A DNA stretch of 64,000 nt from NCBI RefSeq assembly GCF_001685025.1, contig NZ_MAYU01000012.1, forward strand, positions 620,001 through 684,000, given 5' to 3'. The translations under genes were made by a program, and so were the position numbers. Below, piece after piece: positions 1-9,133 of the stretch. Origin of the DNA: Bacillus sp. FJAT-27225. Lineage in GTDB: Bacteria > Bacillota > Bacilli > Bacillales > Cytobacillaceae. A model generated the notes under the pieces. That model saw nothing but the letters and a program-made list of their open reading frames with translations, had not been told where the DNA came from and searched no databases. Numbering within the stretch: position 1 is the first letter of the stretch; the number at the start of each line of letters is the position of its first letter.

Positions 1-2
1 CT

Positions 3-389
3 GGCACCCCAATTTCTGCTGCAGGGACGTATAAACTTGTTGTAAGAGACGTAGCCGGAAACGAAACAACTGTTACCTTTACAATTGATAAAACTGCACC
101 TAAACTAACAAATGTGACAGCCTTTAACGCTACGGGAAGTAATAAATTGACAACTGTTGCAGGTGGATTTGCAGAACCAGATGCAACCATAGACATTTAT
201 TTAGTTAATAACAATGGTACAAAGGGTAAAATGATTGGAAGTACAATAGTTAAACTAGATGGCAGCTTCAGTTTTGAACTAAAGGATAAGGAAGCACTAA
301 ATAATAATACCAAACTAATTGTAACCGCTACCGATAAAGCAGGTAATGTATCTGAAGTTACTGTTACTGTTGTAAATCAACAAAATTAA
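3..389 (+). CDS. C-terminal part of an Ig-like-domain surface protein (5' end outside window)
   Basis: The frame is open from the window edge to a TAA at 387-389, so this is the tail of a larger protein. The visible part has the beta-rich, Thr/Val/Asp-rich pattern of bacterial Ig-like (Big-type) repeats: one domain ends in VRDVAGNETTVTF and a second ends in TATDKAGNVSEVTVTV, the usual D-x-AGN end strand. The linker IDKTAP between them is typical of tandem extracellular Ig modules. No sortase motif or membrane anchor is present in the last residues, so anchoring, if any, lies upstream. Probably secreted or cell-wall associated; the function of the whole protein cannot be judged. A terminator follows directly. 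Confidence 0.75.
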   Translation, partial: GTPISAAGTYKLVVRDVAGNETTVTFTIDKTAPKLTNVTAFNATGSNKLTTVAGGFAEPDATIDIYLVNNNGTKGKMIGSTIVKLDGSFSFELKDKEALNNNTKLIVTATDKAGNVSEVTVTVVNQQN

Positions 390-404
390 TTGATTCTCGT
401 TATC

Positions 405-447
405 AAATCGACTATCTGTCTTAATTGGCAGATAGTCGATTTTTATT
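405..447 (+). terminator. Intrinsic terminator after the Ig-like gene
   Basis: A 12-bp perfect stem (407-418 with 429-440, ATCGACTATCTG/CAGATAGTCGAT) is followed by TTTTATTTTTTT. It sits 18 bases after the stop codon. Confidence 0.85.
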
Positions 448-573
448 TTTTTAAAAATACCGATAAAGGTTTTCTTCTAGTTCGTGTAGAAATCAATCTT
501 AATATAAATAGAGAGATTTAGGCGAATCTGTTTGTCTACAAATAAAACCAGTGCAACAGCAAAACTCCGGGAT

Positions 574-1571
574 ATGAAAGTACCGTCGAAATCTATTAAA
601 AAAAAGCCAATACCGGCCTTAGCTATTCTTGAGGAGTTACGAATTTGGGCAGAGGAGGGCTTTTACATTAACAGATTGACAGAAGTTACAGGAGTAAATT
701 GATCTTTGTACTATTATCACACGGGAGAGGACGAGGAAGCTGAATCGAAAGGGAAACGAGGAAGCCCTATTCCAGGTTTTTCGAAAACCCGCTGCGGCAA
801 AATTGTTCCTGACCCCCAAATTGAAGAGTACTTGATGGAAGCAGTTGAAGGTGAGGCGGCAGTTTACGGAGTAAAGAACCTAACGCAATACCTTAAGGAT
901 GAACATAAGCTGATCATCAATCACAAAAAGGTTCATCGCTTATGTGCTGGCTTGGGAATCCTTTTGCCACAAAGGACGGGGGTATCCAAATACCCTAAGA
1001 AACTTGTAAGGAACCGGCTCATTACAGCCCCTAATCAACTTTGGCAGCTTGATATAAAGTATGGATCGATTGAAGGAAGCGGTAGATTTTTCTCACTGGC
1101 TTGTGCCATTGATGTCTTTGACAGAAGCATTGTAGGCTATTACAGATGCTCGGAATGCCAAGCACAAGACATAACTGGAATGCTTAAAGAAGCAATCATC
1201 AGGAGGAACCTACAGGTTCCCCAAGAAGAGGACGGCCATTGCATCATAATCAGGACAGATAATGGCCCTCAGTTCGTAAGCAACCACTTTGGTGAATTTT
1301 GTGAGATGAATATGATTTACCACGAAAGAATACCTCCAAAATCGCCTAACTACAATGCCTTTATTGAGTCGTTTTTCAGTATTATCGAGCGGGATGTATA
1401 CCGTCGTATTCTTTCGAGTTTTTTGAAGAAGCGTACTACCGTATTGACGAATACATTGAGTTTTATAACGAGAGACGATACCATGGCAGCCTGAGGCGCA
1501 TGTCACCTAAGAAGTTTATTGAGAAGTACCAAGACATAGGTTACCCTGCAGAAATGGCAATCAGCCTGTAA
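574..1571 (+). pseudogene. IS3-family transposase (rve integrase) remnant, stop codon and frameshift
   Basis: The reading frame carries an HTH_21-like segment followed by an rve integrase core: NQLWQLDIKYG (first Asp), IIIRTDNGPQFVS (second Asp) and NAFIESFFSIIERD (Glu), i.e. the DDE triad. Two lesions break it. A TGA at 700-702 interrupts the segment normally reading VN-R-SLYYY (CGA to TGA). A one-base deletion near 1401 shifts the frame; after it the conserved end (YSFEFFEEAYYRIDEYIEFYNERRYHGSL...) is read in another frame to a TAA at 1569-1571. The upstream limit is uncertain because the frame is open from 508. Terminal inverted repeats were not found. Non-autonomous relic. Confidence 0.85.
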
Positions 1572-1609
1572 GCAGGCAGAGGTACTCCTTATTCACTTGC
1601 CAACCAACT

Positions 1610-1666
1610 AGATGATGTAGCGAAAGGGTCAAGCGGTTTGGGCTTGACGCTGTAGCGAAATCATCT
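1610..1666. repeat. Nested hairpin downstream of the transposase relic
   Basis: An outer 7-bp stem (AGATGAT 1610-1616 with ATCATCT 1660-1666) encloses an inner stem GTCAAGC 1628-1634 / GCTTGAC 1642-1648, and the arms carry a direct repeat TGTAGCGAAA (1617-1626, 1651-1660). No U-run follows. It may be a structural part of the decayed insertion sequence; function unknown. Confidence 0.5.
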
Positions 1667-1881
1667 AAAATGGCAAAAAAGTGAGGAAGGAATACCGAAA
1701 AGTGAAAAACTGAGACAAAGCTAGAAAATTAAAGGTAGTGTCAGGAATTAAGGGGTCAAACCGAGGTAATGGCCACTACCGGATTCTAAAACAATTAATA
1801 AAATAGCATCTGCAGTAAAACAAGCCAACGTGGTTTTGGCTTGTTTTTTACGTTTAAAAGTGTGGTAGTTTCCATTTTATT

Positions 1882-1960
1882 CGTAAATTTTAGTTGTTTT
1901 CCCGTAAATTTATTGCGCTTTCCCGTAAACTTTTCAGTTTTTCCCGTAAATTTGCCCGTC
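1882..1960. repeat. 21-bp tandem repeat, four degenerate units
   Basis: The core CGTAAA starts at 1882, 1903, 1924 and 1945, an exact 21-bp period, with unit consensus CGTAAATTTTnnnTTTTCC. Because 21 is divisible by 3, the minus strand reads as a repetitive pseudo-peptide (FTGKxxK units) inside a 123-codon open frame at 1795-2166. The rest of that frame has no protein-like features, so the DNA repeat is the feature. The remainder of 1572-2208 holds no gene I can support. Confidence 0.75.
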
Positions 1961-2134
1961 TTGCGATAAGTTTTCCATAGCCGCCATAAAAAAGGATTTA
2001 ATGAACCGGCCCAATTCACTGTCCTGCTTAGTGAGGAATACAATAACAGATTTTTTTGGTTTTTTTCTTCTTGTACGTATGGAAAAGACACCCAAACGCA
2101 GGAATACGGGTTGTACCGGCGTGGTGTACACGGC

Positions 2135-2149
2135 AGGGGTCTGACCCCT
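2135..2149. repeat. Near-perfect palindrome AGGGGTCTGACCCCT
   Basis: A palindrome of 15 bases with one central mismatch. A related half (GGGGTCAAACC) lies at about 1750, after the transposase relic. Such GGGGTC/GACCCC motifs often mark ends of insertion elements, so the 1.75-2.15 kb stretch could be the remains of a second small element. This is inference only. Confidence 0.35.
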
Positions 2150-2208
2150 TTAATATTTAATGTCATTTTTATACGTTAAACCAAACTATATGGAAAGAGG
2201 TGATTAGA

Positions 2209-2346
2209 ATGGAAAAGGGAAATTCTAATGAAAAGAGTAAAAAGTACACTATGTTAACGTTTCTTGAAGAGGTAAAAGGAAAAAATCTAATGGATTGGGG
2301 CGAAATCGAATTAGCCGAAACCGTCCTCCATGGCAGGAATAGCTAA
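2209..2346 (+). CDS. Small hypothetical protein, 45 aa
   Basis: ATG at 2209 lies 7 bases after a good ribosome binding site (GGAAAGAGGTG), and the frame runs to TAA at 2344-2346. The product begins MEKGNSNEKSKKY and ends ETVLHGRNS; it is charged, without Cys, membrane segment or signal peptide. The strong RBS and balanced composition suggest a translated gene, but no family is recognised and it could be the intact 5' end of a truncated gene beside the insertion relic. Confidence 0.45.
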   Translation: MEKGNSNEKSKKYTMLTFLEEVKGKNLMDWGEIELAETVLHGRNS

Positions 2347-2405
2347 AAGACACTCTAAATGAAAATCACAAGACAAAGCACTAATTCTTAACAATTAATA
2401 AGCAG

Positions 2406-2436
2406 CAGGCCCGAATTCAAAATGAATTCGGGCCTG
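2406..2436 (-). terminator. Hairpin at the end of the sugar-acid locus
   Basis: A perfect 14-bp stem (CAGGCCCGAATTCA 2406-2419 with 2423-2436) and a 3-base loop. It is placed about 100 bases after the last permease stop. The T content after the stem is moderate on both strands, so it may act bidirectionally between the small gene at 2209 and the minus-strand locus. Confidence 0.6.
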
Positions 2437-2534
2437 TGATATTCTCTTCCTGTTTTTCCAAGTGAGGCTATTTCACTGCCCCTCCTATACCAACGAAAAG
2501 TGAAGTCCATTTATGTCTTCCTCCGATTGCCTTT

Positions 2535-3356
2535 TTACCCTTTTACTGCCCCACCGGTTAAGCCTGCGATAATATATCGCTGCATGATTAAGGCGATAAC
2601 GAGAACAGGCAAAGTAATAATAACAGACGCAGCCATCAGCCCTCCCCAATTGATTTCGGAATATGAGAGGAAATTGAATACGGCGATTGGAAGTGTTCTT
2701 GTTTTTTCTCCTGCCAATATGAGCGAGAACATGAAATTGTTCCACGAAAAGATGAAGGCAAGAATAGAAGCTGTTACAATTCCTGGCCATGAAATCGGAA
2801 GCAGGATGCGAATGAATGCTCCTGTTGTGGTACATCCGTCCACCCGTGCAGATTCTTCCAATTCACCAGGAAGACTTTCGAAAAACGGTATCATTACCCA
2901 AATAATGAAGGGCATCGTGACAAGCATATGGCTCATTGTAAGTGCCGTGTAGGTATCGATCATCTGAAGCTTTGAAAAAATAATGAACCACGGGATAAGA
3001 AAGGAAATCCCCGGCACGATTCTGGCTATCAAAATCAACAGACCAAGACTATGCTGTTTATATTTCGCGATACCGTAAGCGGCAGGAAGACCCAGCAAAA
3101 GGCCTAAAACAGTAGAGGCGACAGCAACCAAAAAGCTGTTAATGATAAAATCCATGAATGCATACTGCGTAAAGACACTCGTATAGTTATCCAGACTTGG
3201 GGTGAATCCGAACAGATTGGATGTATCCAGAATCTGCTGCTGCGTTTTAAACGAAGCTAAAATCATCCAAAGGAACGGCAGGAGAAACAAAAAGAGTATG
3301 AGATACACAGAGAAGTTTGTAAAAATTGATAAAATTGTCCTCTTTTTCTTATTCAT
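2535..3356 (-). CDS. Sugar ABC transporter permease, MalG/UgpE type
   Basis: 273 residues with six predicted membrane helices and the EAA loop (ELEESARVDGCTTTGAFIRILLP) that contacts the ATPase, placing it in the CUT1 carbohydrate permease family (BPD_transp_1). The final helix ends in the ITAGLTGGAVKG-like tail seen in MalG relatives (here IIAGLTGGAVKG). It overlaps the stop of the upstream permease gene by 4 bases, so the two are translationally coupled. No ATPase gene is present in the locus; in Bacillus such importers commonly share the MsmX-type ATPase. The substrate is inferred from the neighbours to be a sugar or sugar acid. Confidence 0.92.
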   Translation of the reverse strand: MNKKKRTILSIFTNFSVYLILFLFLLPFLWMILASFKTQQQILDTSNLFGFTPSLDNYTSVFTQYAFMDFIINSFLVAVASTVLGLLLGLPAAYGIAKYKQHSLGLLILIARIVPGISFLIPWFIIFSKLQMIDTYTALTMSHMLVTMPFIIWVMIPFFESLPGELEESARVDGCTTTGAFIRILLPISWPGIVTASILAFIFSWNNFMFSLILAGEKTRTLPIAVFNFLSYSEINWGGLMAASVIITLPVLVIALIMQRYIIAGLTGGAVKG

Positions 3357-4231
3357 AGGGAGACACCTGCCTTTTTACGTAACGCAACCACGAGAACGCT
3401 AAGCGACAAAACAATGACAAAGAAAACCATTAACAAACTTGAAGCCTTCCCTATTTGGAAATATTGAAATCCAAGCACATATCCATAAATGTTTAGAGTC
3501 TGGGAGGACGTACCAGGGCCACCCTGTGTGGTGGCATAAATGATATCAAATGTTTTCAGAGCATCAATCAGCCTCAGTAAAACGGCTGAATAAATAGTCG
3601 GCTGCAATAACGGAAGAGTAATTTTCCAGAAAATCTGAAATCGGTTCGCACCGTCGACTATCGCGGCTTCATACGGATCCTTCGGAAGGGAGACAAGGCC
3701 TGCAAGGACGATAAGCGCGATCATCGGCGTCCATTCCCAGACGTCAATAAAAATTAACGAGGGCAAGACCAAATCAGGCGATGCCAGCCATTCTTGTGGT
3801 GGAAGGCCAATAGCTTGCAGAAAAATATTTGCGATCCCTACGTTTGGTTCATAAATAAGGACCCACACAAGTCCAACAGCAACGGGCGTGGCAACCATTG
3901 GAAGAAGGAACAGTGTTTTTACAATGCCTTTTCCGATAATATGTGCATTCATTAGAAGGGCCAACCCCACCCCAAGAATCGTTTGGATAATAACAGCGGC
4001 GGTTGTAAAATAAAATGTTGTCCACAAGGATTCCTTGAAGAGTTCATCCTTGAACAATTCCTTATAATTATCAATGGCCACCCAGGCAGGCGGATTGATA
4101 TTAGACATATCCCAAGTATGGAAACTGAGCCAGGCTGTGTAACCAACTGGAAAAATCATCATAAGCCCAACGAACAGAATCGCTGGCATAGGGTAAATCC
4201 ATTTGATATTCTTATCAATCCAGTTTGACAT
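3353..4231 (-). CDS. Sugar ABC transporter permease, MalF/UgpA type
   Basis: 292 residues from the ATG at 4231, chosen because AAGGAG lies 8 bases upstream (reading AAAAGGAGAGGCAGC-ATG); an in-frame ATG seven codons further up lacks this site. Six membrane helices and the EAA motif (DPYEAAIVDGANRFQIFWKITLP) identify a CUT1 permease, partner of the following gene. It is separated from the binding-protein gene by a terminator-like hairpin. Confidence 0.92.
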   Translation of the reverse strand: MSNWIDKNIKWIYPMPAILFVGLMMIFPVGYTAWLSFHTWDMSNINPPAWVAIDNYKELFKDELFKESLWTTFYFTTAAVIIQTILGVGLALLMNAHIIGKGIVKTLFLLPMVATPVAVGLVWVLIYEPNVGIANIFLQAIGLPPQEWLASPDLVLPSLIFIDVWEWTPMIALIVLAGLVSLPKDPYEAAIVDGANRFQIFWKITLPLLQPTIYSAVLLRLIDALKTFDIIYATTQGGPGTSSQTLNIYGYVLGFQYFQIGKASSLLMVFFVIVLSLSVLVVALRKKAGVSL

Positions 4232-4261
4232 GCTGCCTCTCCTTTTCTTCAACAGTATGTA

Positions 4262-4320
4262 AAAAGAAAATGACTTTCGGCCGCCATATTAAAGAGCCTA
4301 ATATCTGACCGAAAGTCATC
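4262..4320 (-). terminator. Leaky intra-operon terminator between binding protein and permeases
   Basis: On the minus strand ATGACTTTCGG (from 4319) pairs with CCGAAAGTCAT (to 4270) and is followed by TTTCTTTTTA. Placed 15 bases after the binding-protein stop, it would give more binding protein than permease transcript, a usual arrangement in ABC sugar operons. Confidence 0.75.
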
Positions 4321-4334
4321 TTATGAATGCTGAA

Positions 4335-5651
4335 TTATTCTTTGTCCAGGATATCCTGGAATGCTTTGTTTGATTTTTTAGCGGCACCTTCTACGTCTTT
4401 GCCTTCTATTGCCGCGTTGATGACATCACCAATGACATCGCGTGCTGCGCCGACATTGACGATCGCTGGGCGATCATAAGGAACACCCGTTTCATTGTTC
4501 GTCTTGATTGCTTCGGTCAAATCAGCCGGGAATTTCGCAATGGCTTCAGGAGACTCCCAAACTGATTTGAGGGCGCCAGTGATTCCATTCGACTGAAGTT
4601 TCGTAACGACATCCTTGCTTGTGGCCCACTTTACGAATTCCCACGCTGCGTCTTTTTTCTCTGAATTTGCACCAATTGCAACAGCCCAGGCAGGAGGAGC
4701 AGTAGCTTTTCTTCCTTTAGGGCCTTCTGGGAACGGGGCAAATCCGACGTTTTCAGCGACACTTGATTTGGAAGGATCGGTTGCATTCGTATAAAGAGCA
4801 GAAGCATCAGTATAGAATACTGCTTTTCCTTGGGTAAACACAGCCATCGCTTCCGGCCAGCTCATGTTAAGAGTTCCCGGAGGGCCGTATTCCTTCAACA
4901 ATGTTCCGTAATATTCGAACGCCTCAATAGCTTCAGGTGTATCAAGCGTTGCTTTACCATCCTTCATGAAGTCTCCGCCAAATGAGTACAGGTAGTTTGA
5001 GAACTGAGTGACAGATGGTGCCCGCTTTCCACGGGATACAAATCCGTATAATCCATTCTTTGGATCATTGAGCTGCTTCGCCTGCTCTTTTAATTCATCC
5101 AACGTTTTAGGAGGCTGAAGTCCAGCTTTATCCAGTATGTCTTTTCTATAATATAGGACTGTCGTTTCTGTGATAATTGGCAGGCCGTATAGCCTATCCC
5201 CATTTGTTACACTTCCAAGAGCTGAGGGGATAAAATCGTCGGTAGAATAATTTCCTTTTGAAATGTAATCATTAAGTGTGGCAAAATAACCATTCTTCTC
5301 AAATTGCTTTCCGTCTTGAAGAGGACGGAACATGACCACATCGATGCTCTTTGCGTTTGCAGCAAATTCAACGGACGTTTTTTGAGATAACTGGTCCTCA
5401 AAATAGCTGTCTACTCTTACGGAAATACCAGTTTGCTTTTCAAACTCAGGAAGGAGCGGCTTAATGGCTTCTGTCCATGGATGGTTCGATGCTACAAGAC
5501 GAATAGTTTGTGGCGTCTTTGCATTTCCATCAACAGGTTTCGAAACCTCCTTTTTATCCCCTCCGCTGCACCCAGCGAGCATTGCACTCAGGCCGATAAC
5601 AGCTGCAAGAGCAGCACTGGCCTTTTGTAAGCGATTCCACCTTTGTTTCAT
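4335..5651 (-). CDS. Lipoprotein sugar-binding protein of ABC transporter (SBP_bac_1 type)
   Basis: 438 residues from the ATG at 5651, which has AAAAGGGGG 7 bases upstream; the open frame continues 100 codons further without a signal-like start. The N-terminus is a lipoprotein signal peptide: MKQRWNRLQK, hydrophobic core, lipobox LAGC (Cys about residue 28). The mature part has the family 1 solute-binding pattern (LYGLPIITETTVLYYRKD, PPKTLDELKEQAKQL, FTQGKAVFYTDAS, WAVAIGANSEKKDAAWEFVKW). It would capture a carbohydrate outside the membrane for the two permeases downstream. A 166-base gap separates it from the kinase gene, so an extra promoter is possible; none was clear. Confidence 0.93.
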   Translation of the reverse strand: MKQRWNRLQKASAALAAVIGLSAMLAGCSGGDKKEVSKPVDGNAKTPQTIRLVASNHPWTEAIKPLLPEFEKQTGISVRVDSYFEDQLSQKTSVEFAANAKSIDVVMFRPLQDGKQFEKNGYFATLNDYISKGNYSTDDFIPSALGSVTNGDRLYGLPIITETTVLYYRKDILDKAGLQPPKTLDELKEQAKQLNDPKNGLYGFVSRGKRAPSVTQFSNYLYSFGGDFMKDGKATLDTPEAIEAFEYYGTLLKEYGPPGTLNMSWPEAMAVFTQGKAVFYTDASALYTNATDPSKSSVAENVGFAPFPEGPKGRKATAPPAWAVAIGANSEKKDAAWEFVKWATSKDVVTKLQSNGITGALKSVWESPEAIAKFPADLTEAIKTNNETGVPYDRPAIVNVGAARDVIGDVINAAIEGKDVEGAAKKSNKAFQDILDKE

Positions 5652-5817
5652 TCTAATCCCCCTTTTGAAATTTGTTTTAATTTTATATATACGATGCAAG
5701 GGCGTTCCTGCGAAAGCTCCTTGCCCGGTATATAACAAGAAAAAATTACGATTCGTTAATTTCCCCCCGGCCGTTCCTCTGACCTTCAACTCAACGGGTA
5801 GGAATTTTCTCTTTCCC

Positions 5818-6819
5818 TCATTCAGTCCCAACTGCGTTGCACTTCTCAATATACGCATCGACTTCCCTGACAGTCGGCATGGCATCCGAGCAGCTGTGGC
5901 TAGAGATAACAATGGAAGCTGCGGCTGCGCCAAATTCCATGGACTTTTCAATGCTCCAACCGTTCATCAAGCCATAGATGAACCCGGACGCGTACGAATC
6001 CCCTGCACCGAAGGTTTTGATGACTTTAGCAGGAAAAGTAGCTCCCTTAAATTGGCCGCCCTCTTTTGTATAGGAGATTGACCCCTCTTTCCCATGTTTA
6101 ATGACGACAATTTTCGCATTATGTTTAAACCATTTCCCTGCTGTTACTTCATCGGAATGTATATGGTTTTCATCAAACTGTTCCATCATATTGAATTCCT
6201 CACGGGTTCCGATGATGACGTCGCACTTTTCTGCCGCCAGGCTATAGTAAATAGCTGTTTCTTCAGGAGATTTCCATGTGTAGGGACGGTAATCGATATC
6301 AAAAAATACGGCCGTCCCATGTTTCCTTGCATATTTTAAGACAAGGAAAACAGCCTCCCTTGAAGGGGATTTTGAGAGTGCTGTACCAGAAATCAAAATA
6401 GCTTTTGCCTTCTTTACATACGCCTCTGAAATATCAGCAGGCATAAGGTTAAGGTCTGCCACATTATCGCGGTACATAAGAATGCTGCAATCTTCAGGAT
6501 TTTTGATTTCCGTAAATGTTAGGCCCGTCACGCTGCCCTTTTCATCGGTAATGACATTGGAAGTGTCGATTCCATTTTCATTCAGGTAATTCCTTATAAA
6601 GCGGCCCATTTGGTCGTCTGAAACCCGCCCTATAAACCCGCTTTTCAACCCCAGGCGTGATGTCCCTATAGCGATATTGGCCGGCGAACCGCCAACATAC
6701 TTTGTAAAGGTAATCGTTTCTTCCATCGGCCGGTTAATTTCATTTGCATTAAGATCGATGCATAATCGTCCAACCGATATCAAATCCAGCTCTTTACCTT
6801 CACTGAATGTTAAACCCAT
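5818..6819 (-). CDS. PfkB-family sugar kinase, IolC-like (5-dehydro-2-deoxygluconokinase-like)
   Basis: 333 residues from the ATG at 6819 (AAGGAGGG upstream); an upstream in-frame extension of 36 codons overlaps the preceding gene and has no RBS. Both PfkB signatures are present: GGSPANIAIGTSRLG near residue 42 and KTFGAGDSYASGFIYGLM near residue 268, with the catalytic Asp in GAGD. The KTFGAGDSYAS form and ISVGRLCIDLNANEI start resemble IolC, which phosphorylates 2-deoxy-5-keto-gluconate in inositol breakdown. No other iol gene is here, so the true substrate may be another keto-deoxy acid produced by the dehydrogenase and dehydratase upstream. Confidence 0.85.
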   Translation of the reverse strand: MGLTFSEGKELDLISVGRLCIDLNANEINRPMEETITFTKYVGGSPANIAIGTSRLGLKSGFIGRVSDDQMGRFIRNYLNENGIDTSNVITDEKGSVTGLTFTEIKNPEDCSILMYRDNVADLNLMPADISEAYVKKAKAILISGTALSKSPSREAVFLVLKYARKHGTAVFFDIDYRPYTWKSPEETAIYYSLAAEKCDVIIGTREEFNMMEQFDENHIHSDEVTAGKWFKHNAKIVVIKHGKEGSISYTKEGGQFKGATFPAKVIKTFGAGDSYASGFIYGLMNGWSIEKSMEFGAAAASIVISSHSCSDAMPTVREVDAYIEKCNAVGTE

Positions 6820-6850
6820 TCCCTTGTCCCTCCTTGGGCTCCCATCTAAC

Positions 6851-7885
6851 CTAGTCTCCATTTGGTACAAACAGAACCTTGAATCCTTCTTTGTTTTCAA
6901 CACTTTCAATCGCTCTTCTCCACTCATCGAGCGGCCATTTCATGGATATCAGAGGGGCGACATTCACCTGTTTGTTTTCCAGCATACGGAGAGCTCGTTC
7001 CCATGATGTCGGTTCAGATGCAAATCCATTTGTCATATTGATTTCTTTCGTAAGTGCGAGATCCAAATCAAATTCAATTTTTTTCCCGTACAATCCAACC
7101 TGGACATACAATCCAGTCTTTTTCAATAAGTGAAGGCATGAGTTGGCGGAAGCCGCGGCCCCCGCGCATTCAAATGCGACATCAACACCCATTTCTCCAG
7201 TCAGAGCAGCTACTTTCTCATGAACATCTTCCTTGTCCACCATTATTGTCGCGATAGCACCTAACTCTGAAGCCAGCTTCAATCGTTCCTTATCATGTGA
7301 AGTTCCCGTCACAATAACGTTCCCTCCGCTTGCTTTGGCGAGTTGCATCGTCAGCAGCCCGATTGTTCCTGGACCGGATACAAGGACATAATCCCCCGCT
7401 TTTACTGTCCCGCGTTCGATAACACAGCGAACCATGCATGCTAGGGGCTCTGTAAGAACCGCCTCATCCATAGACACATTATCGGGAATTTTGAAGGCAA
7501 TTTCCGCAGGGATTGCCATATACTCTGCAAAGGCTCCATTTACACCCGAACCTATTGAAAGCCTCTTTTTACAGAGCATGTACAATCCGGAACGGCAATA
7601 ATAGCATGCTCTGCATGTGACTGCCGCTGTAAGTGAGACGATCCTGTCGCCAATTTGAAGTCCGGTGACATTCGTGCCAACTTCGACGATCGTGCCGGAA
7701 TATTCATGGCCCATAACAACCGGGGGTTTATAGGAAAATTCATCATGGATAATATGTATGTCGGTACCGCAAATCCCCGCCGCATGGATTTTAACTTTCA
7801 CTTCATGGGGTTTAACATCAGGCTCAGCGATATCCAGCAGTTCTACCCCTTCCAGCCCTTCTCTTACCTTTAAGAGCGCTTTCAA
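6851..7885 (-). CDS. Zinc-dependent medium-chain sugar/polyol dehydrogenase
   Basis: 344 residues if translation starts at the TTG at 7885. The ATG two codons earlier directly abuts AGGAGG with no spacing, while the TTG has a 6-base spacer and gives the usual MKAL start. Catalytic zinc ligands Cys39 (GICGTD) and His60-Glu61 (GHEYSG) are seen, as are the four structural cysteines at 91, 94, 97 and 105 and a Rossmann motif (VSGPGTIGLL). This is the sorbitol/threonine/galactitol-phosphate dehydrogenase family. In this operon it probably oxidises a sugar acid or sugar, feeding the dehydratase or the IolC-like kinase. Exact substrate unknown. Confidence 0.88.
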   Translation of the reverse strand: MKALLKVREGLEGVELLDIAEPDVKPHEVKVKIHAAGICGTDIHIIHDEFSYKPPVVMGHEYSGTIVEVGTNVTGLQIGDRIVSLTAAVTCRACYYCRSGLYMLCKKRLSIGSGVNGAFAEYMAIPAEIAFKIPDNVSMDEAVLTEPLACMVRCVIERGTVKAGDYVLVSGPGTIGLLTMQLAKASGGNVIVTGTSHDKERLKLASELGAIATIMVDKEDVHEKVAALTGEMGVDVAFECAGAAASANSCLHLLKKTGLYVQVGLYGKKIEFDLDLALTKEINMTNGFASEPTSWERALRMLENKQVNVAPLISMKWPLDEWRRAIESVENKEGFKVLFVPNGD

Positions 7886-7979
7886 ATTCATCCTCCTTTT
7901 CTATCTGATAGATTAGGTGCTCTTAGTCTATTAAGTATTTTTACTACCATTATTTAAAAATCCCAAAATAATCAACAGT

Positions 7980-9128
7980 TTACCACTCTGCAACTGAACC
8001 ATCCGTATGTCTCCACACCGGGTTTTTCCAGTTGTGGCCTATTTCTGCCATCTTGCGGACATATTCCTCGTTCACTTCAATTCCAAGACCCGGATTGGCC
8101 GGCATCTTTACAAAACCATTTTCGTATTTGAAAACTGAGTGGTCCATAATATAGTCCAGCAAGTCATTTCCCTGATTATAGTGAATGCCGAGGCTTTGCT
8201 CCTGAATGAAAGCATTGTGGGATACAGCATCCACTTGCAAACAAGCAGCCAGGGCAATTGGCCCTAATGGACAGTGGGGAGCAAGTGCTATATCATATGC
8301 CTCCGCCATGGCTGCAATTTTACGCACTTCTGAAATCCCGCCTGCATGTGACAGGTCTGGCTGTATGATATCCACATATCCATCAGCGAGTATTTTTTTA
8401 AAATCCCAGCGCGAAAACATTCTTTCCCCTGTTGCAATTGGGATGTTCGTATGGCTGGCTATATCCCTTAGTGCTTCGTTATTTTCAGCCAATACTGGTT
8501 CCTCGATGAACATAGGTCTGAATGCTTCGAGCTCTTTTGCGAGAATTTTTGCCATTGGTTTATGTACACGTCCATGGAAATCAATTCCTATCCCAAAATC
8601 CCTGCCTCCAACATCTCTCACAGCGGCTATCCGCGCTACAGCCTGATCTATTTTTTCATATGAATCGATATATTGGAGTTCTTCGGTGGCATTCATTTTT
8701 ACGGCAGTAAAACCCGCTTCCTTTGCGGTCCTGGCTGCTTCTGCAACGTCAATCGGCCGATCACCGCCAATCCAGCTGTATACACGAATGGAGTCTCTAA
8801 CCGGACCACCAAGCAACTCATATACCGGTGCATGATGAAATTTCCCTTTAATATCCCATAGCGCCTGGTCAATGCCGGAAATCGCACTCATTGTAATTGC
8901 GCCGCCACGGTAAAAACCTGCCCGATACAGCACCTGCCAGTGATCCTCAATCTTGAGAGGATCTTTGCCGATTAAATACTCACTCAATTCTTCTACCGCA
9001 GCTTTAACCGTTGCTGCACGTCCTTCTACTACTGGTTCTCCCCAGCCTGTAATGCCTTCATCCGTCTCTATTTTTAAAAACAGCCAACGAGGCGGAACGA
9101 GAAAAGTCTCCATTTTTGTGATTTTCAT
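7980..9128 (-). CDS. dgoD: D-galactonate dehydratase family protein (enolase superfamily)
   Basis: 382 residues, the usual length of DgoD. Enolase-superfamily metal ligands fall at Asp183, Glu209 and Glu235, with His185 (IDFHGR) and His285 ([10 protein letters not shown]) as the acid/base pair, matching DgoD positions. The N-terminal capping domain contains [25 protein letters not shown], characteristic of galactonate dehydratases. Predicted reaction: D-galactonate to 2-dehydro-3-deoxy-D-galactonate in the cytoplasm. It lies 5 bases from the aldolase gene, and kinase plus aldolase upstream complete a route to pyruvate and glyceraldehyde-3-phosphate. Related acid-sugar dehydratases cannot be excluded. 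Confidence 0.88.
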   Translation of the reverse strand: MKITKMETFLVPPRWLFLKIETDEGITGWGEPVVEGRAATVKAAVEELSEYLIGKDPLKIEDHWQVLYRAGFYRGGAITMSAISGIDQALWDIKGKFHHAPVYELLGGPVRDSIRVYSWIGGDRPIDVAEAARTAKEAGFTAVKMNATEELQYIDSYEKIDQAVARIAAVRDVGGRDFGIGIDFHGRVHKPMAKILAKELEAFRPMFIEEPVLAENNEALRDIASHTNIPIATGERMFSRWDFKKILADGYVDIIQPDLSHAGGISEVRKIAAMAEAYDIALAPHCPLGPIALAACLQVDAVSHNAFIQEQSLGIHYNQGNDLLDYIMDHSVFKYENGFVKMPANPGLGIEVNEEYVRKMAEIGHNWKNPVWRHTDGSVAEW

Positions 9129-9133
9129 ATTCT

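Noticed and set aside
1795-2166. Minus-strand open frame of 123 codons with FTGK repeats
   Set aside because: The repetitive part is the translation of a 21-bp DNA repeat, the rest has no protein-like pattern, and no ribosome binding site precedes it.
5652-5951. 100-residue N-terminal extension of the sugar-binding protein
   Set aside because: It would bury the lipoprotein signal peptide and has no start signal; the ATG at 5651 has both RBS and lipobox.
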